Of a stretch of DNA of 6,708 bases, positions 5,166 to 6,708 are shown in pieces. The stretch is taken from positions 1 to 6,708 of the forward strand of contig JABMQG010000023.1 in assembly GCA_013203365.1 (NCBI GenBank), given 5' to 3'. This DNA comes from Planctomycetota bacterium. Lineage in GTDB: Bacteria; Planctomycetota; Phycisphaerae; SM23-33; FEN-1343. A program made the position numbers and the translations under genes. Within the stretch, counting starts at the first letter, position 1. Each line of letters starts with the position of its first letter. The notes under the pieces were generated by a model. The model made no database searches. It had not been told where the DNA came from and saw nothing but the letters and a program-made list of their open reading frames with translations.

Positions 5166-6524
5166 TCAATCGTCAAAGACCGTCGCGACGGCCTGGGGCG
5201 CATAGGCCTCGACGATCTCCTTCGTTAACGCATTTTTTTGCGCGATCTCGGAGTACAGATACGCACTGCGGCGGGGCGCACGCGTGAGATCCGGGTCGTC
5301 ATGTTGAACGGCGATAAGACCGAACCGCTTGGCAAACCCCTCCCGCCACTCGAAATTATCCAGGAATGACCAGTGGAAGTAACCGAGTATCGGGATGCCT
5401 TCCTGAAGGGCCCGGTGAACCTGGGCGAGATGCTCGACAATGTAACACGGCCTCTGTTCATCCGTATCGTCTGCGATGCCATTCTCGGTGATGAGGATCG
5501 GTTTCCCGAATCGTTTCCATGCGGAGCGGATCGTACTGTATAAGCCCTCCGGATAGATCTGCCAACCCATCTGGGTCACCTTTATTCCCGCTGGTGCCTG
5601 GGTGTCGTCGATCCAGTACTGATCGCGTTTTCGTCTGTCAAATTTCAGGGATGCCCGCGTGTAGTAGTTGATTCCGCAATAATCGTAGGAGTTCCGGATG
5701 CCGGCGATGGCGGGCCCGCCATGGATCCAGTGCGGTTTTCCGGTGCGGATCGTATAATCCCACCCCGCAGAAGCCAGGCGTCGGGCGATGAACACAGCGA
5801 AGCGCTCGTACCAACCGGCAGGTCCCGGCGAGTTCCATGGCTCGATCCAGGGATAAGCCATGGCGACACCCACCTTTGACAGGGTGCCGTCCGGTGCCAG
5901 CGGCTGCAGCTTGTGGATCAGATGGTAGGCTCCCGCATGGGCGCGAAGCAGGGATCTGGATACGGCTCGGCAGGCTCGGATCGAGTGGCGCTGCGGCGGA
6001 AACTGGCCCAGGAGATTGCCCATGATCGCCGGCACCATCGGTTCGTTCAGCGTCACCCAGTAATCAGGGAAAGCGCCCAGTTCCTCGATCACGAACGTCA
6101 CGTACCTCAGGAATTGGTTGACTGTGTCAGGATTCAGCCAGTCGCCCTGTTCGGCGACCCAGTGCGGAAGCACCCAGTGGTGCAGGGTGAGGCAGATCTT
6201 GAATCCGTGATTACGAAGGGATTGAAGAATATGTCGATAATGCCCGATCGCTTCACGGTCAAAATGATCCTTCTGCGGTTCGACGCGCGCCCATTCAATG
6301 CCCAGGCGGAACCCGTTGTAAGCCAGTTCCGCCATGAGGGCATGGTCCTCTTCGTGGCGGTTCCAGTAATCCATGGCACGGCCCGAAACCGTCCCGTCCA
6401 CGATTAAACCCTTCTGTTCCCAGACCCACCAGTCGGAACATTTGTTGCCGCCCTCCACCTGATGGCCCCCGGTAGATGTGCCCCAGATGAAGTTTTCCGG
6501 AAAATTCAGTCTGTCTCCTGGCAA
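5166..6524 (-). CDS. Family GH1 glycoside hydrolase (beta-glucosidase/beta-galactosidase type, possibly a glycolipid transglycosylase)
   Basis: This is a 452-residue single-domain (beta/alpha)8 barrel of the usual GH1 length. It starts with FPENFIWGTSTGGHQVEGG (8-26), which holds glycone-binding Q22. H116-W117 follow in TLHHW. The acid/base is E161 in TLNEP (158-162) and the nucleophile is E347 in ITENG (345-349). W385, E392 and W393 in HWSFLDNFEW complete the sugar subsite. All retaining-mechanism residues are present, so it should be active on beta-glycosides. No signal peptide or membrane anchor is seen, so it is probably cytoplasmic. It starts with TTG, supported by a strong Shine-Dalgarno, and leads an operon with a diacylglycerol glycosyltransferase. 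Segments such as GRAMDYWNRHEEDHALMAE and ITENGIADDTDEQRPCYIVE recall plant SFR2, a GH1 galactolipid galactosyltransferase. This is from memory and must be tested; a plain beta-glucosidase remains the default. Confidence 0.93.
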   Translation of the reverse strand: MPGDRLNFPENFIWGTSTGGHQVEGGNKCSDWWVWEQKGLIVDGTVSGRAMDYWNRHEEDHALMAELAYNGFRLGIEWARVEPQKDHFDREAIGHYRHILQSLRNHGFKICLTLHHWVLPHWVAEQGDWLNPDTVNQFLRYVTFVIEELGAFPDYWVTLNEPMVPAIMGNLLGQFPPQRHSIRACRAVSRSLLRAHAGAYHLIHKLQPLAPDGTLSKVGVAMAYPWIEPWNSPGPAGWYERFAVFIARRLASAGWDYTIRTGKPHWIHGGPAIAGIRNSYDYCGINYYTRASLKFDRRKRDQYWIDDTQAPAGIKVTQMGWQIYPEGLYSTIRSAWKRFGKPILITENGIADDTDEQRPCYIVEHLAQVHRALQEGIPILGYFHWSFLDNFEWREGFAKRFGLIAVQHDDPDLTRAPRRSAYLYSEIAQKNALTKEIVEAYAPQAVATVFDD

Positions 6525-6531
6525 AGCGCGT

Positions 6532-6539
6532 CCTCCTTT
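6532..6539 (-). promoter_or_regulatory. Ribosome binding site of the GH1 gene, setting a TTG start
   Basis: On the minus strand AAAGGAGG lies seven bases before TTG at 6524-6522. No ATG or GTG is better placed, and FPENFIWG, the usual GH1 beginning, follows six codons later, so the TTG start is well supported. Confidence 0.8.
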
Positions 6540-6547
6540 ACTCGTTG

Positions 6548-6561
6548 GCCGCTTGTGCGGC
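6548..6561. other. GC hairpin with TTGT loop near the expected 5' end of the GH1 transcript
   Basis: GCCGC and GCGGC arms flank a four-base loop (TTGT on plus, ACAA on minus). With the -10 at 6569-6574 transcription would start near 6562, placing this stem at the very 5' end of the mRNA, where such stems can slow RNA decay. No T-run follows on the minus strand. Confidence 0.4.
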
Positions 6562-6568
6562 TGGAAAA

Positions 6569-6598
6569 AATATAGTGTTCTTTCCCAATAGTTGTCTG
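6569..6598 (-). promoter_or_regulatory. Candidate sigma-70 promoter of the GH1-GT28 operon
   Basis: On the minus strand TATATT (-10, 6574-6569, five of six to consensus) follows CAGACA (-35, 6598-6593, four of six) at 18 bases. The predicted leader is about 40 bases. The -35 lies inside the palindrome at 6584-6603. Confidence 0.4.
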
Positions 6599-6603
6599 TT
6601 GGG
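6584..6603. promoter_or_regulatory. 20-base palindrome over the -35, possible operator
   Basis: CCCAATAG (6584-6591) faces CTGTTGGG (6596-6603) around TTGT. Seven of eight positions are complementary and the eighth is a G/T wobble. Its position over the -35 element suggests a repressor site. The cognate regulator is not in the window. Confidence 0.4.
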
Positions 6604-6708
6604 CAAAGATTGGCTATTCCGCCGGAGGCTCTGGAGCAACTGTGTTTCTAAATTGGTTTAAATTCAGGGTTAGTGAATATCTTATTAGCAAGAATAACAA
6701 GTTTTCTC

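Noticed and set aside
5913..6407. Plus-strand 164-codon ORF inside the GH1 gene
   Set aside because: It is antisense to well-conserved GH1 sequence and shows no protein family features, so it is a shadow frame.

Overview
The window comes from a moderately GC-rich Gram-negative bacterium. An outer-membrane beta-barrel ends at base 415 and the open genes are rich in G/C third positions. The phylum cannot be fixed from this sequence. The overall gene style would fit the Verrucomicrobiota/Acidobacteriota range or a neighbouring group, but that is a guess. I see no tRNA, rRNA, CRISPR array, insertion sequence or phage gene.

Left part, plus strand, 1-2565. The C-terminal end of an outer-membrane beta-barrel protein runs into a cation diffusion facilitator (zinc-type metal efflux) gene through a one-base stop/start overlap, so the two look like one metal-resistance transcription unit. 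A 147-base AT-richer gap follows, then a complete transaldolase gene (tal) with a good ribosome binding site.

Middle part, 2566-3918. This is decayed or gene-poor DNA. A membrane-anchored c-type cytochrome gene has lost two of the three key residues of its haem-attachment motif and probably the methionine ligand, and it has two reading-frame breaks, so I call it a pseudogene. Beyond it lie a strong hairpin, a chain of very short ORFs linked by ATGA overlaps (one of 58 codons with a protein-like N-terminus), and a convincing plus-strand intrinsic terminator at 3882-3914. A 22-base motif in front of tal recurs at 3361 with 18 of 22 bases identical.

Right part, minus strand, 6524 down to 3919. 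A two-gene operon reads leftward: a family GH1 glycoside hydrolase with all catalytic residues, started by TTG behind a strong Shine-Dalgarno, then 47 bases later a glycosyltransferase of the monogalactosyldiacylglycerol-synthase type (GT28). A plausible promoter sits upstream, with a near-perfect palindrome over its -35 element. Pairing a diacylglycerol glycosyltransferase with a GH1 enzyme recalls the plant pair MGD synthase and SFR2, where the GH1 enzyme remodels galactolipids. A glycolipid synthesis and remodelling module is the most interesting functional hypothesis here. The second most interesting point is the dead cytochrome.
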